Source: Bradyrhizobium sp. CCGUVB4N
GTDB lineage: Bacteria > Pseudomonadota > Alphaproteobacteria > Rhizobiales > Xanthobacteraceae
Direction: 5' to 3'
DNA: 64,000 nt
Assembly: GCF_024199945.1 (NCBI RefSeq)
Contig: NZ_JANADP010000001.1
Location: 4,402,001-4,466,000, forward strand
In this document: piece after piece, positions 8,579 to 16,877 of the stretch
How positions within the stretch are numbered: the stretch's first letter is position 1
Layout: every line of letters begins with the position of its first letter
Made by a program: the position numbers and the translations under genes
The notes under the pieces: model-generated
What the model was told of the DNA's origin: nothing
Database searches by the model: none
What the model saw: only the letters and a program-made list of their open reading frames with translations

Positions 8579-9675
8579 TAACCGTCCTCCTGGTACAACA
8601 AGGCCAAAAAGCCGGTGAGGCCGCCCACCACTACGGGCAACCACGCCGCAGCGATCGGATGCATCAACTCAGCCTTGCTCAAGTCTTCAGTCACTTTCGA
8701 CAAAACGTAGAGCAGAAAGCCTGCGCCCACGCCACTCAAAACCATCTTCTGTACGCCGCCCATCCGGAAGAAGCGCAGCGACACGGAAGCCGCGAGCATC
8801 ACCATGGCGGCGAGCAAAAACGGCTGTGCCAGCAGCTTGTGATACTGGAGTCGATATCCGGCTGTCGCGAACCCCGAGCTCTCCGATGAGCGGATGTAGC
8901 TCGGTAGTTGCCAAAAAGACACAGTCTCGGGTGTGGAAAAGCTGTTGCGGACCTGTGCTTCGGTCAACGTCGTCGGAATCTCCAGGCTGGCCTGGTCGAC
9001 CGGCGGAGAATCGAGCGAGAAGCGGCGCACGCCCTTGAACAGCCAATGGCCGGCCTCGAGCGTCGCCTCGCGCGCCTCGATGCGCTCCTTGAAGTGCTGC
9101 TCTGTGTCAAACCGGAACAGTGTGAGCCCGGTCAGCCGGACGCCCTGCTGCTCGCTGCGCGCGGCGTTGATGATGGTCTGGCCGTCGCTGGTCACCTGGT
9201 TGAGCCAGAAGCCCGAGGCGTCCTGAATGCCGCCGCCGGGCGCCGAGCCGAACAGCTCGGCTTCCATGCGCTTGGACAGCTCGCGTAGGTTCGCCGACAT
9301 CGGATTGTAGGCGACGGTGGCGATCACGCCGATCAGAAGCGCGCTGCCGAGCGCGGGCGAGATGAACTGCCAGGCCGAGATGCCGGCGGCGCGCGCCACC
9401 ACGAGCTCGAGCCGGCGGGAGAGGGCGAGATAGCAGGTCATGGCGCCGATCAGCATGCAGAACGGCGTCAGCTTCTCCAGCAATTGCGGCACCCGGAACA
9501 ACGAGGTCTCGGCCACCATGATCGCCGACGCCGACGCAAGCCCCGAGGTCTTGCGCACCATCTCGATGTAGTCGACCAGCACCAGCAGCAGGAAGATGCT
9601 CGCGAACACGCCGAGTGCGGCGACCACGAAGCGGCCGGCGAAATAGCGCCCGAGCGTGTTGGTGAGCATGCTCAT
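8578..9675 (-). CDS. lptG: LPS export ABC transporter permease LptG
   Basis: A 365-residue YjgP/YjgQ-family inner-membrane permease. It has N-terminal membrane segments (RFVVAALGVFASIFLLLVLV), a pair of helices around residues 60-115, a periplasmic beta-jellyroll middle, and C-terminal helices. With LptF and the ATPase LptB (not in this window) it extracts LPS from the inner membrane and passes it to LptC/LptA/LptD. The ATG at 9675 overlaps the lptF stop by four bases (ATGA), which fixes the start. The second gene of an lptFG pair is conventionally LptG. Confidence 0.93.
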   Translation of the reverse strand: MSMLTNTLGRYFAGRFVVAALGVFASIFLLLVLVDYIEMVRKTSGLASASAIMVAETSLFRVPQLLEKLTPFCMLIGAMTCYLALSRRLELVVARAAGISAWQFISPALGSALLIGVIATVAYNPMSANLRELSKRMEAELFGSAPGGGIQDASGFWLNQVTSDGQTIINAARSEQQGVRLTGLTLFRFDTEQHFKERIEAREATLEAGHWLFKGVRRFSLDSPPVDQASLEIPTTLTEAQVRNSFSTPETVSFWQLPSYIRSSESSGFATAGYRLQYHKLLAQPFLLAAMVMLAASVSLRFFRMGGVQKMVLSGVGAGFLLYVLSKVTEDLSKAELMHPIAAAWLPVVVGGLTGFLALLYQEDG

Positions 9676-10841
9676 GCGGCGGCCGGCCGTCCGAACAGCC
9701 GCGCGATCCGCGCGTTCGATTTGTTGATGGCTTCCATCAGGCCCGGCGGCGGCTCGACCACGATGCCGCCGATGACCATCCACAGCCCGACGGCGATCGC
9801 CCCGAGCACCATCACGTACTGGGCCAGCACCGGGCCCGACGATTTCACGGCCATGACCGAGCAGGCGAAGCCGGCCATGCGCAGGCCGAACACGGCGAGG
9901 ATCGAGGAGCCGATCGAGAAGTTGCGGCTCTGGCGGGTGGTGCGCGGCGCCCCCAGGAAGGCGAAGGTCAAGACGGCAAAGGCGAACGGATAGATCGGCG
10001 CCAGCAGGCTGTCATGCAGCGCCGAGCGGAACTGTCCGGGGATTTGCTTGTAGACCGGGTCGTCCTCGGACGGCGAGAACAGCTCCCACAGATAGCGCTC
10101 GCGGATGCCGAGGGTGACGTCGTGGCCCTGGTTGCCGAACTTCGACATGTCGAAGCCGTAGCGGCCGAAGGCCACCAGCGCAGGATCGCGCTTGCCCGCT
10201 TCGAAACGCTGCAGATTGCCGTCCTTGAGCACCAGGAACGATCCGTTCTCGTTCTTCACGACCTCGCCGTGCTCGGCCACGATCGAGACGCGCTCATTGG
10301 GATCGCGGCGGTCGTCGATGAAGATGCCGGCGAGGATGCCGCCGGGCAGCCGCTCGCGAATCCGGATCGTGAGGTTCTTGTCGAGCTGGGCGAAGCGACC
10401 GGGCTGCAGGATGTTGGTGAGCACGTCGGCGGTGATCTCGGCATCCCACTGCTTGATCCGCCGCATGCCGTCGGGCGCGAGATAGGCGGCGATGAAGGCG
10501 ACCAGCAGCGCCACCACGCAGGTGGCGTAGAAGAACGGATAGAACAGCCGGAACGGCGAAAAGCCGGCGGCATTCATCACGATGATCTCGGAATCGGTCG
10601 CGAGCTTGTTCAGCGTGTGCGAGATCGCGATCATCAACGCGATCGGCGAGATGATCAGCACCAGCGCCGGGATCACGAGGCTGGTAATGCCGAGGAAGGT
10701 CATGATGGTCTGACCCTGGCTCGTCATCAGGTCGATGCCGCGCAACGCCTGCGTAATCCAGATCACGCCGGTGAGGCTGACCAGGACGAGCGCAAACGAC
10801 GCCAGCGTCGTGCGGAAAATATACCTGTCGATTGACCCCAT
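9672..10841 (-). CDS. lptF: LPS export ABC transporter permease LptF
   Basis: A 389-residue YjgP/YjgQ-family permease starting MGSIDRYIFRTTLASFALVL, typical of LptF. It has the expected three N-terminal and three C-terminal transmembrane helices around a periplasmic jellyroll domain (about 130-270). The motif NKLATDSEIIVMNAAGFSP in the second cytoplasmic region matches the coupling-helix segment conserved in LptF/LptG. It is the first gene of the operon; its promoter should lie in the 341-nt divergent gap to pepA. Confidence 0.94.
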   Translation of the reverse strand: MGSIDRYIFRTTLASFALVLVSLTGVIWITQALRGIDLMTSQGQTIMTFLGITSLVIPALVLIISPIALMIAISHTLNKLATDSEIIVMNAAGFSPFRLFYPFFYATCVVALLVAFIAAYLAPDGMRRIKQWDAEITADVLTNILQPGRFAQLDKNLTIRIRERLPGGILAGIFIDDRRDPNERVSIVAEHGEVVKNENGSFLVLKDGNLQRFEAGKRDPALVAFGRYGFDMSKFGNQGHDVTLGIRERYLWELFSPSEDDPVYKQIPGQFRSALHDSLLAPIYPFAFAVLTFAFLGAPRTTRQSRNFSIGSSILAVFGLRMAGFACSVMAVKSSGPVLAQYVMVLGAIAVGLWMVIGGIVVEPPPGLMEAINKSNARIARLFGRPAAA

Positions 10842-11182
10842 GCGCTACCGCACGAATCCCACCAAAGCCCCAACGCGCGCACCGGAATTCCTTCTGTCCA
10901 ACCAATCCCCGCGAGGGGATCCCCAAGGTCGGACAGCCAGCTCTTCCGGAGCCTCACTTTCTCACTACCATCCCTTTGATCCGTCAACAAAATGGCTGAC
11001 CCATGGCGCCCTCAATATATGGTTAATATTTCCCTCGTTGTGGCGTCCCGGCCACGGGCGGTGCTTGGCATCGACCGCGCTTCTCGCCCATAGTGGGGCG
11101 AGACGAGTGAATCGCCGTTCAGGTCTGGCCTTCCGTTGGACCCGCTGATCGGTAAAAGCCCCATGCTTTCGAGGAGTTACCC
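10842..11182. promoter_or_regulatory. Divergent intergenic region lptF / pepA
   Basis: A 341-nt gap with no credible gene. It must hold the promoters for the lptF operon (leftward) and pepA (rightward). An AT-rich stretch around 11018-11035 stands out from the GC-rich background and could be part of a promoter, but no -35/-10 pair can be assigned with confidence. A clear ribosome-binding site (GAGGAG) lies 8 nt before the pepA ATG. Confidence 0.4.
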
Positions 11183-12682
11183 ATGTCCGATGCCATCAAG
11201 GTCGGCTTCGTCCCGTTGGCCAGTGCCGCCCGTGGCATCTTGATCGTGTTCTGTGACGATGCCCTGAAGGTCGGCCCGGCGACGGCCAAGGCGCTCGGCG
11301 GGGCTGCCGAGATCGTGAAGCGGGCGGCGGCTGCCGCCTCATTCAAGGGCAAAACCGGCTCCGTCCTGGACATCCTGGCGCCCGAGGGTCTGAAGGTCGA
11401 GCGCCTGATCGTGATCGGGACCGGCAAGACATCGAGCCTCAAGGGCAACGACTTCCTCAAATTCGGCGGCATCGCCGCCGGCAAGCTCAAGGCGGGAACG
11501 ACCGCCATGACCATCATGGCGGAACTGGCGACCGGCGCCATGACCGGCGAGCAGGCGGTCGCGATCGCGTCGGGCCTGCGGCTGCGCGCCTACAAGTTCG
11601 ACCGCTACAAGACCAAAAAGAAGGACGGCGAGGAGGGCGCGCTCCGCGCTGACGTCTCGCTGGCGGTCGGCGATGCCGCCGCGGCGAAGAAGGCCTTTGC
11701 CTCGGCCGGTGCGGTCGTCGACGGCGTCATCATCGCGCGCGATCTCGTCAACGAGCCGCCGAACGTGCTCTTCCCCGAGGAGTTCGCGCGCCGTGCCGGT
11801 CAGCTGCGCAAGCTCGGAGTCAAGATCGAGGTGCTCGACGTCAAGGCGATGCAGAAGCTCGGCATGGGCGCGCTGCTCGGCGTCGGCCAGGGCTCGGCGC
11901 GTCCGAGCCGCACCGTGATCATGCGCTGGGACGGCGGCAAGAAGGGCGAGGCGCCGGTCGCCTTCGTCGGCAAGGGCGTCTGCTTCGACACCGGCGGCAT
12001 CTCGATCAAGCCGGCCGGCAGCATGGAGGACATGAAGGGCGATATGGGTGGAGCGGCCTGCGTCGTCGGCCTGATGCATGCGCTCGCGGCGCGCAAAGCC
12101 AAGGTCAACGTGGTCGGCGCCATCGGCCTCGTCGAGAACATGCCCGACGGCAACGCGCAGCGGCCGGGCGACATCGTGACCTCGATGTCGGGCCAGACCA
12201 TCGAGATCATCAACACCGACGCGGAGGGCCGTCTCGTGCTGGCCGACGTGCTCTGGTACGTGGCCAAGAAGGCCAAGCCAAAATTCATGGTCGACCTTGC
12301 GACCCTGACCGGCGCGATCGTGGTCGCGCTCGGCACCGATCATGCCGGCATGTTCTCCAACAATGACGAGCTCGCCGAGCGCCTGCTCGCCGCAGGCATC
12401 GAGAGCGGCGAGAAGGTCTGGCGCCTGCCGCTCGGCCCCGAATACGACAAGCTGATCGATTCCCAGTTCGCCGACATGAAGAACACCGGCGGCCGTCACG
12501 GCGGCTCGATCACCGCGGCGCAGTTCCTGCAGCGCTTCGTCGACGGCACGCCCTGGGCGCATCTCGACATCGCCGGCACCGCAATGGGCGCGCCCAAGAC
12601 CGACATCAACCAGAGCTGGGGGTCGGGCTACGGCGTCCGGTTGCTCGATCGCCTGGTGGCGGATCATTACGAGCGCAAATAA
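11183..12682 (+). CDS. pepA: Leucyl (cytosol) aminopeptidase
   Basis: A 499-residue M17-family aminopeptidase. The C-terminal catalytic domain contains the metal-binding segment GKGVCFDTGGISIKPAG and the family signature NTDAEGRLVLAD, which supply the Lys, Asp and Glu ligands of the di-metal site. The N-terminal alpha/beta domain is also complete. It removes N-terminal residues from peptides in the cytoplasm; E. coli PepA also binds DNA, which is untested here. The next gene, holC, begins 6 nt after its stop, and pepA-holC adjacency is widespread in proteobacteria. Confidence 0.97.
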   Translation: MSDAIKVGFVPLASAARGILIVFCDDALKVGPATAKALGGAAEIVKRAAAAASFKGKTGSVLDILAPEGLKVERLIVIGTGKTSSLKGNDFLKFGGIAAGKLKAGTTAMTIMAELATGAMTGEQAVAIASGLRLRAYKFDRYKTKKKDGEEGALRADVSLAVGDAAAAKKAFASAGAVVDGVIIARDLVNEPPNVLFPEEFARRAGQLRKLGVKIEVLDVKAMQKLGMGALLGVGQGSARPSRTVIMRWDGGKKGEAPVAFVGKGVCFDTGGISIKPAGSMEDMKGDMGGAACVVGLMHALAARKAKVNVVGAIGLVENMPDGNAQRPGDIVTSMSGQTIEIINTDAEGRLVLADVLWYVAKKAKPKFMVDLATLTGAIVVALGTDHAGMFSNNDELAERLLAAGIESGEKVWRLPLGPEYDKLIDSQFADMKNTGGRHGGSITAAQFLQRFVDGTPWAHLDIAGTAMGAPKTDINQSWGSGYGVRLLDRLVADHYERK

Positions 12683-12688
12683 CGCGAG

Positions 12689-13141
12689 ATGACTGAAGTC
12701 CTGTTCTACCATCTGCAAAACATGACGGTTGAGAACGTGTTGCCGCCGCTTCTCGAGAAATCGCTCGAGCGCGGCTGGCGCGTCGTGGTGCAGTCGACCT
12801 CGCCGGAGCGCGCCGATGCGCTCGACGCGCATCTGTGGACCTATCGCGACGATTCCTTCCTGCCGCACGCGACATGGCGGGTGAACGATGTGGCCGAGCA
12901 GCCGATCGTGCTGGCGATCGAGGCGGATAACCCGAACGGCGCCAATGTCCGGTTCCTCGTGGATAATGCCGCGCTGCCCCAGGACGCGGAGGCCTATGAG
13001 CGAATGGTGTTGCTGTTCAACGGCGACGATCCGGATGCGCTCGCGGCGGCCCGCAGCACCTGGACGGATTGCAAGACGCGCGGATTTGAGGTCACCTATT
13101 GGCAGGCGGACGAACGGGGCCGGTGGCAGCGTCGGAATTAG
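12689..13141 (+). CDS. holC: DNA polymerase III chi subunit
   Basis: A 150-residue HolC beginning MTEVLFYHLQNMTVENVLPP, with the family motifs RADALDAHLWTYRDDSFLPHA and VLLFNGDDPDAL. Chi is part of the clamp-loader complex and contacts single-stranded-DNA-binding protein. Its position 6 nt downstream of pepA is the conserved arrangement. It runs to the usual length, with a C-terminal basic tail (RGRWQRRN). Confidence 0.95.
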   Translation: MTEVLFYHLQNMTVENVLPPLLEKSLERGWRVVVQSTSPERADALDAHLWTYRDDSFLPHATWRVNDVAEQPIVLAIEADNPNGANVRFLVDNAALPQDAEAYERMVLLFNGDDPDALAAARSTWTDCKTRGFEVTYWQADERGRWQRRN

Positions 13142-13268
13142 CGGCCCCGCGCAATTAATGATAATTTGGACTTTCTCGGGCAGACTGGCTTTGGCCACCT
13201 TCGTGCCGCAAAGTGATGTTGGTACAATCGCTTAGGGCCGCTCCTTGACGTGGGGAATTTAGTTTATC

Positions 13269-13808
13269 GTGCGACATCAAAAGCTTCCAAAGTCGCTCAT
13301 AGTTGCGTTGGCCGCTGTCGCGCCGCTGCTGGCGGGCTGCTCGGGCGCAACCGACATGCTGGCGTCCGCCAAGGACGCCGAGTGGTTCAACAAGCCGAGC
13401 CGCCTGTTCATCAAGAACATCTCGATCGAATCGCCGCCCCTGACCCCCGACAAGCCGGTTGGCGCTGAAGATCTCGTCAGCGCCGATGGCGGATGCCCCG
13501 GCATGACACCGCCGCCCGGACCTGCCGACGCCAATGCGTCGACGACGGCGCCTGCGCCGATGGGCGGAACGGTCGCGCTCGGCCACACCGAATGCGACGT
13601 GGTGCGCGGTATCGGCGCGCCCTCGACCGTCAATCTCTCCAGCGATGCGGCCGGTCGTCGCGTCGCGACGGTGACCTGGACTACGGGTCCGCGCGCCGGC
13701 ATCTACACGTTCACGTCAGGGCGCCTCTCCGCGATCGAGGGCTCGCCCGAACCGCAGGTCGTCCCGAAGGCGACCAAGCCGAAGGCGAAGAAGAAGGCGG
13801 CGACGTAA
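13269..13808 (+). CDS. Putative lipoprotein of unknown function
   Basis: A 179-residue protein from a GTG start. It has a lipoprotein signal peptide: basic N-region, hydrophobic core and a LLAGC lipobox with Cys24 as predicted lipidation site. The middle is Pro/Ala-rich (PGPADANASTTAPAP). A compact domain follows (GGTVALGHTECDVVRGIGAP...) that resembles the SmpA/OmlA-like fold seen in outer-membrane lipoproteins, and the protein ends in a Lys-rich tail (KATKPKAKKKAAT). The SmpA/OmlA resemblance is inference. Its location after pepA-holC is not obviously functional. Confidence 0.8.
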   Translation: MRHQKLPKSLIVALAAVAPLLAGCSGATDMLASAKDAEWFNKPSRLFIKNISIESPPLTPDKPVGAEDLVSADGGCPGMTPPPGPADANASTTAPAPMGGTVALGHTECDVVRGIGAPSTVNLSSDAAGRRVATVTWTTGPRAGIYTFTSGRLSAIEGSPEPQVVPKATKPKAKKKAAT

Positions 13809-13882
13809 CACGTCGTCGGTCTTTCGCACTGAAGTCGGCTGCGGCTGGCAACGCGATCAGCCGCGCATGGTCGTCCAGATGA

Positions 13883-14671
13883 TCAAGCTGCCTTGCGTCC
13901 CTTGATCGCGGTGGCGAAGGCATGAACGGTGATCTCACCGGTCGCGCTCGCCGGCAGTCGCGCCTGCAATCGGCGTTGCAGTTCCGCGCTCTCTGTCTCC
14001 GACAGCCTTCCCAATACGCCGGCCGGGCTGCTGACGACCATCGATAGCCAGTAGTCATCGAAATTCGCAAACGTTCGTTCGACGACCAATTCGCGGGTTT
14101 CGACATCGCGCAGACCGAGCTCTGCCCAAAGCGCCTTCAGCGCTTCGAAACGTGATATGTCTGCACTCGGCGGGCGCATCGCCGGCTTGCCAAGTCCGTC
14201 CATTTCTTCCCACAGGGGCTGAGTGGGTGAGCCGCCGCGCACGATGTCCCAGGTGTAGGACGCAACCATCCCGCCCGGCTTGGTGACGCGGACCATTTCC
14301 GCGGCGCCCTTGCGGGCGTCGGGCACGAAGAACAGCGCCAGCGCCATCACCGCGACGTCGAAACGGTCGCGGACGTAGGGAAGCGCCATCGCATCGCCAA
14401 TCGAAAACTCGACCAGCTTTGCCGATATCTTTTGGCGCGCAGTCGTGATTTGTCCGTCGGAGGGATCGATCGCGCAAACGGATGAGGGAGCAGACTTCGC
14501 AAGAAGGAGCTCAGTGAACGCGCCGTTGCCCGCACCGACATCCACCCAGGCCAGCCTGGAGCGTGGCGCCAGCCAGTCGAGGAACAGAGTCCCGGCCGAT
14601 CGGCTCCACGGCGCCATGAAGCGCTCGTAAGCCGCACCGTCGGCGAATTTGATCGGTTCGGGTGACGACAT
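13883..14671 (-). CDS. Class I SAM-dependent methyltransferase
   Basis: A 262-residue methyltransferase. Motif I is VDVGAGNGAF (43-52), motif II is the acidic residue after CAIDPSD, and the post-motif region carries MVRVTKPGGMVASYTWD, characteristic of the Methyltransf_11 group (UbiE/COQ5-like). The start at 14671 has GGGGAGG upstream; a longer frame reaches 14710 without a better signal. The substrate cannot be determined. It is convergent with the lipoprotein gene. Confidence 0.88.
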   Translation of the reverse strand: MSSPEPIKFADGAAYERFMAPWSRSAGTLFLDWLAPRSRLAWVDVGAGNGAFTELLLAKSAPSSVCAIDPSDGQITTARQKISAKLVEFSIGDAMALPYVRDRFDVAVMALALFFVPDARKGAAEMVRVTKPGGMVASYTWDIVRGGSPTQPLWEEMDGLGKPAMRPPSADISRFEALKALWAELGLRDVETRELVVERTFANFDDYWLSMVVSSPAGVLGRLSETESAELQRRLQARLPASATGEITVHAFATAIKGRKAA

Positions 14672-14878
14672 CTCGGCCTCCCCAAAAAAATAACTTGTTT
14701 GAAATTGCATTCGGCCGAAGAGGCCGCTTCACGCACCGTAGCATGGAGCCGAACCACGCGCGATGCGCCGCCGCAAACTCTGCTAGCCCGGATATGTCCG
14801 ATGGAAATGCATCCGGCATCTATCAAACGTTACGCTTGAACAGTTACACTCCCTGCATTCAAGGGGCGAGGTTGGGGC

Positions 14879-15040
14879 ATGCGGCGGCGCGAATTCATTG
14901 CAGCATTGCGCTACGAGCTCGTCGTCAATTTGAAGACGGCCAAGGCGCCTGGCGCTGAGATGCGCCGGTGCTGCTCGCGCGCCGATCGCGTGATCTCGAA
15001 TAGTCGGCTGCCTGATCGCACGGCCCACGCGGCTCGATGA
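14879..15040 (+). pseudogene. Remnant of ABC-type substrate-binding protein (N-terminus fused to C-terminus)
   Basis: A 53-codon open frame reads MRRREFIAAL and then RYELVVNLKTAKA. The first part is the stereotyped start of the large Bradyrhizobium family of ABC-type substrate-binding proteins (COG2984-like). The second part is the stereotyped end of the same family (...YELVINLKTAKALGL...PPTLLARADEVIE). About 280 residues between the two are missing, and the tail is degraded (RRCCSRADRVISNS). It is best explained as an internal deletion of a former full gene. A second remnant of the same family lies at 16354-16720. Confidence 0.7.
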
Positions 15041-15150
15041 ATCGTCCCATTCGCGCGCGACGGCGCGGTTCTGGTTGCACGCCATGGAGGCCGCGAGGTA
15101 GGGTAGAAGAGGAGCTCGATCAAAACGAGCCGATGGGGAGAAAATGCATC

Positions 15151-16314
15151 ATGGACTTACGCAATGTAATTTGCGCGACGTGCGTGGTTTGCTTTGCCGC
15201 AACTGGCTCGGCGATCGCCGGAACCAATGACATGCTGATCGGCCTTGACAGCAAGGTCACCTTTGGTGCCGACGGCCAAGTGAACGTCGCGCCGGCAACC
15301 GACGCTGTGCTGGTTGTCGACATTTCTGAGCCGGCCAAGCCCAGGATTCGCGCCAACCTGCCACTGACCAATTCGCTTTTGGGGCCACCGACCAATCTGC
15401 AGATCACGCCGGACGGCAAGCTCGGCCTTGTCGCGAATTCCGTGACTAACGTTCAGGACGGCAACGCCTGGAAAGCAGTCCCGGATAACAAATTGTACGT
15501 GATCGACCTCACCGCGGAGCCGCCGAAGTTGATCGATACGGTCACCGTCGGGCGACAGCCGTCCGGCCTGTCGATCTCGAAGAAGGGCGACCTCGCACTG
15601 ATTGCCAATCGTGATGGCAAGAGTGTTTCTGTTGTCTCTATCCAGGGTTCGACGGTCAAGGCGATTGCCGAAGTGCCTGTAGAGCAGCAGGCCGCGGCGG
15701 TTGCTATCACACCGGACGGCAAGCGCGCCTTCGTTTGCCTGAATCTTGTGAACAAGATCGGTGTGCTGTCCATCGATGGCGACAAGGTCACCTACGACAA
15801 GTCGCTGGACATTCCGTCGGCAATCAACCCCTACAACATCGACATCACGCCGGATGGCAAATACGCCATCGCCTCAAATACCGGTGCAGGGAAGAACAAC
15901 GTCGACGCAGAGGTGATCATCGAAGCGACAGGTCCGCATCCTCACGTGGTCGACGTCATGAGCCCCGGCATTGGACCAGAAGGCTTTGCCATCGCGCCAG
16001 ATGGAAAGACAGCGGCGGCGCCGCTGCTGCTCGGCACCTCCGCCAAGGATAGCGACTGGTTCAAGACCAAGACCGGCGAGTTGGCTCTGATGTCGATCGG
16101 GGAGGGAGGCAAGCTGACGGTCATCTCTCGCGCGCCGCTTGGTGGCCTGCCGGAGGGCGTCGTCTATAGTCCGAGCAGCGATTATCTCTATGTGGGCAAT
16201 TACATTGACCAGGATTTGCAGGTGTTCGCGCTCGCCGGAGGCAAGCTGACCGAAGTTGCGCCAAAGCTGAAATTGCCGGGGCAACCGGCCTCGATGCGCG
16301 GGCCTGTGCGGTAG
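15151..16314 (+). CDS. Secreted YncE/YVTN-type beta-propeller protein
   Basis: A 387-residue protein with a Sec signal peptide (cleavage near AIA-G, residue 23). The mature part consists of repeated blades with the recurring pattern xPDGKxxxVAN (ITPDGKLGLVAN, ITPDGKRAFVC, ITPDGKYAIASN, IAPDGKTAAAP), typical of YVTN-family seven-bladed propellers. The start is placed at 15151 because of GGGGAGA about 10 nt upstream; an in-frame ATG at 15133 is the alternative. Family members are periplasmic and often bind proteins or nucleic acid, but no enzymatic role can be inferred. It is sandwiched between two substrate-binding-protein remnants. Confidence 0.85.
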   Translation: MDLRNVICATCVVCFAATGSAIAGTNDMLIGLDSKVTFGADGQVNVAPATDAVLVVDISEPAKPRIRANLPLTNSLLGPPTNLQITPDGKLGLVANSVTNVQDGNAWKAVPDNKLYVIDLTAEPPKLIDTVTVGRQPSGLSISKKGDLALIANRDGKSVSVVSIQGSTVKAIAEVPVEQQAAAVAITPDGKRAFVCLNLVNKIGVLSIDGDKVTYDKSLDIPSAINPYNIDITPDGKYAIASNTGAGKNNVDAEVIIEATGPHPHVVDVMSPGIGPEGFAIAPDGKTAAAPLLLGTSAKDSDWFKTKTGELALMSIGEGGKLTVISRAPLGGLPEGVVYSPSSDYLYVGNYIDQDLQVFALAGGKLTEVAPKLKLPGQPASMRGPVR

Positions 16315-16353
16315 TAGGGCGTTCTCCGGAATCGTCCGCGGACGCTAGCTCTT

Positions 16354-16720
16354 CTTGTCGAACTGTGCGGTCGCAGGACAGCGGCCCGCTCGTGATTCCC
16401 GAACCCTTCACCAACGGGCATCGCGATCACATCGTCGCCCAGTGCGCCCGCTTTCACGTGCCCGCCTTGAATTCGGTGCTGGGCGCCGTCGATGGCGGGG
16501 CGCTGATGTCCTACACATTCGTCTGGGATGAATTGGTCAGCGCACCCGTCGACTATATTGATTGCATTCTGAAAGGCGATTCGCCGCACGATCTGCCAAT
16601 CCAGGCACCGCGCCGCTACGAACTGGTCATTATTTGAAGACGGCCAAGGCGCTTGGTTTCGATGTGCCGCCCGTGCTGCTCGCGCGCGCCGATGGAAAAT
16701 CGCGCGGTTGTGAAACGTGA
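16354..16720 (+). pseudogene. C-terminal remnant of ABC-type substrate-binding protein, frameshifted
   Basis: Translation gives DSGPLVIPEPFTNGHRDHIV..., then APRRYELVII and a stop. Shifting frame by one continues as NLKTAKALGFDVPPVLLARAD to a stop near 16720. Together these match the last third of the COG2984-like substrate-binding proteins (pattern DSG-x-IV-P-F-x-HRDHIV...YELVINLKTAKALG...PPxLLARAD). No N-terminal half or start is present, and the reading frame is broken at about 16630. It is a decayed gene. The segment around 16637-16690 is similar to 14931-14985 in the left remnant. Confidence 0.75.
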
Positions 16721-16877
16721 TCGAGCGCCTCGCAATGTGCCAGCCGTCACATCCGCCGCAAATCTGGAGGAAATCTCCAGAATAATCACGCGCGTCTCAA
16801 GCAACGCTCCAAGATTGTCTTGATGGCGGCTGCTACGGATCGAGAGGAGGGGCTAGATCGATCGAAGGAATATTTGG

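Noticed and set aside
11339..13198. Minus-strand open frame of about 619 residues opposite pepA-holC
   Set aside because: Antisense shadow of two clear genes; His/Asp/Arg-rich composition typical of reverse translations in high-GC DNA.
14879..15040. Genuine 53-residue small protein
   Set aside because: Its two halves match opposite ends of a ~325-residue binding-protein family, so an internal deletion remnant explains it better.
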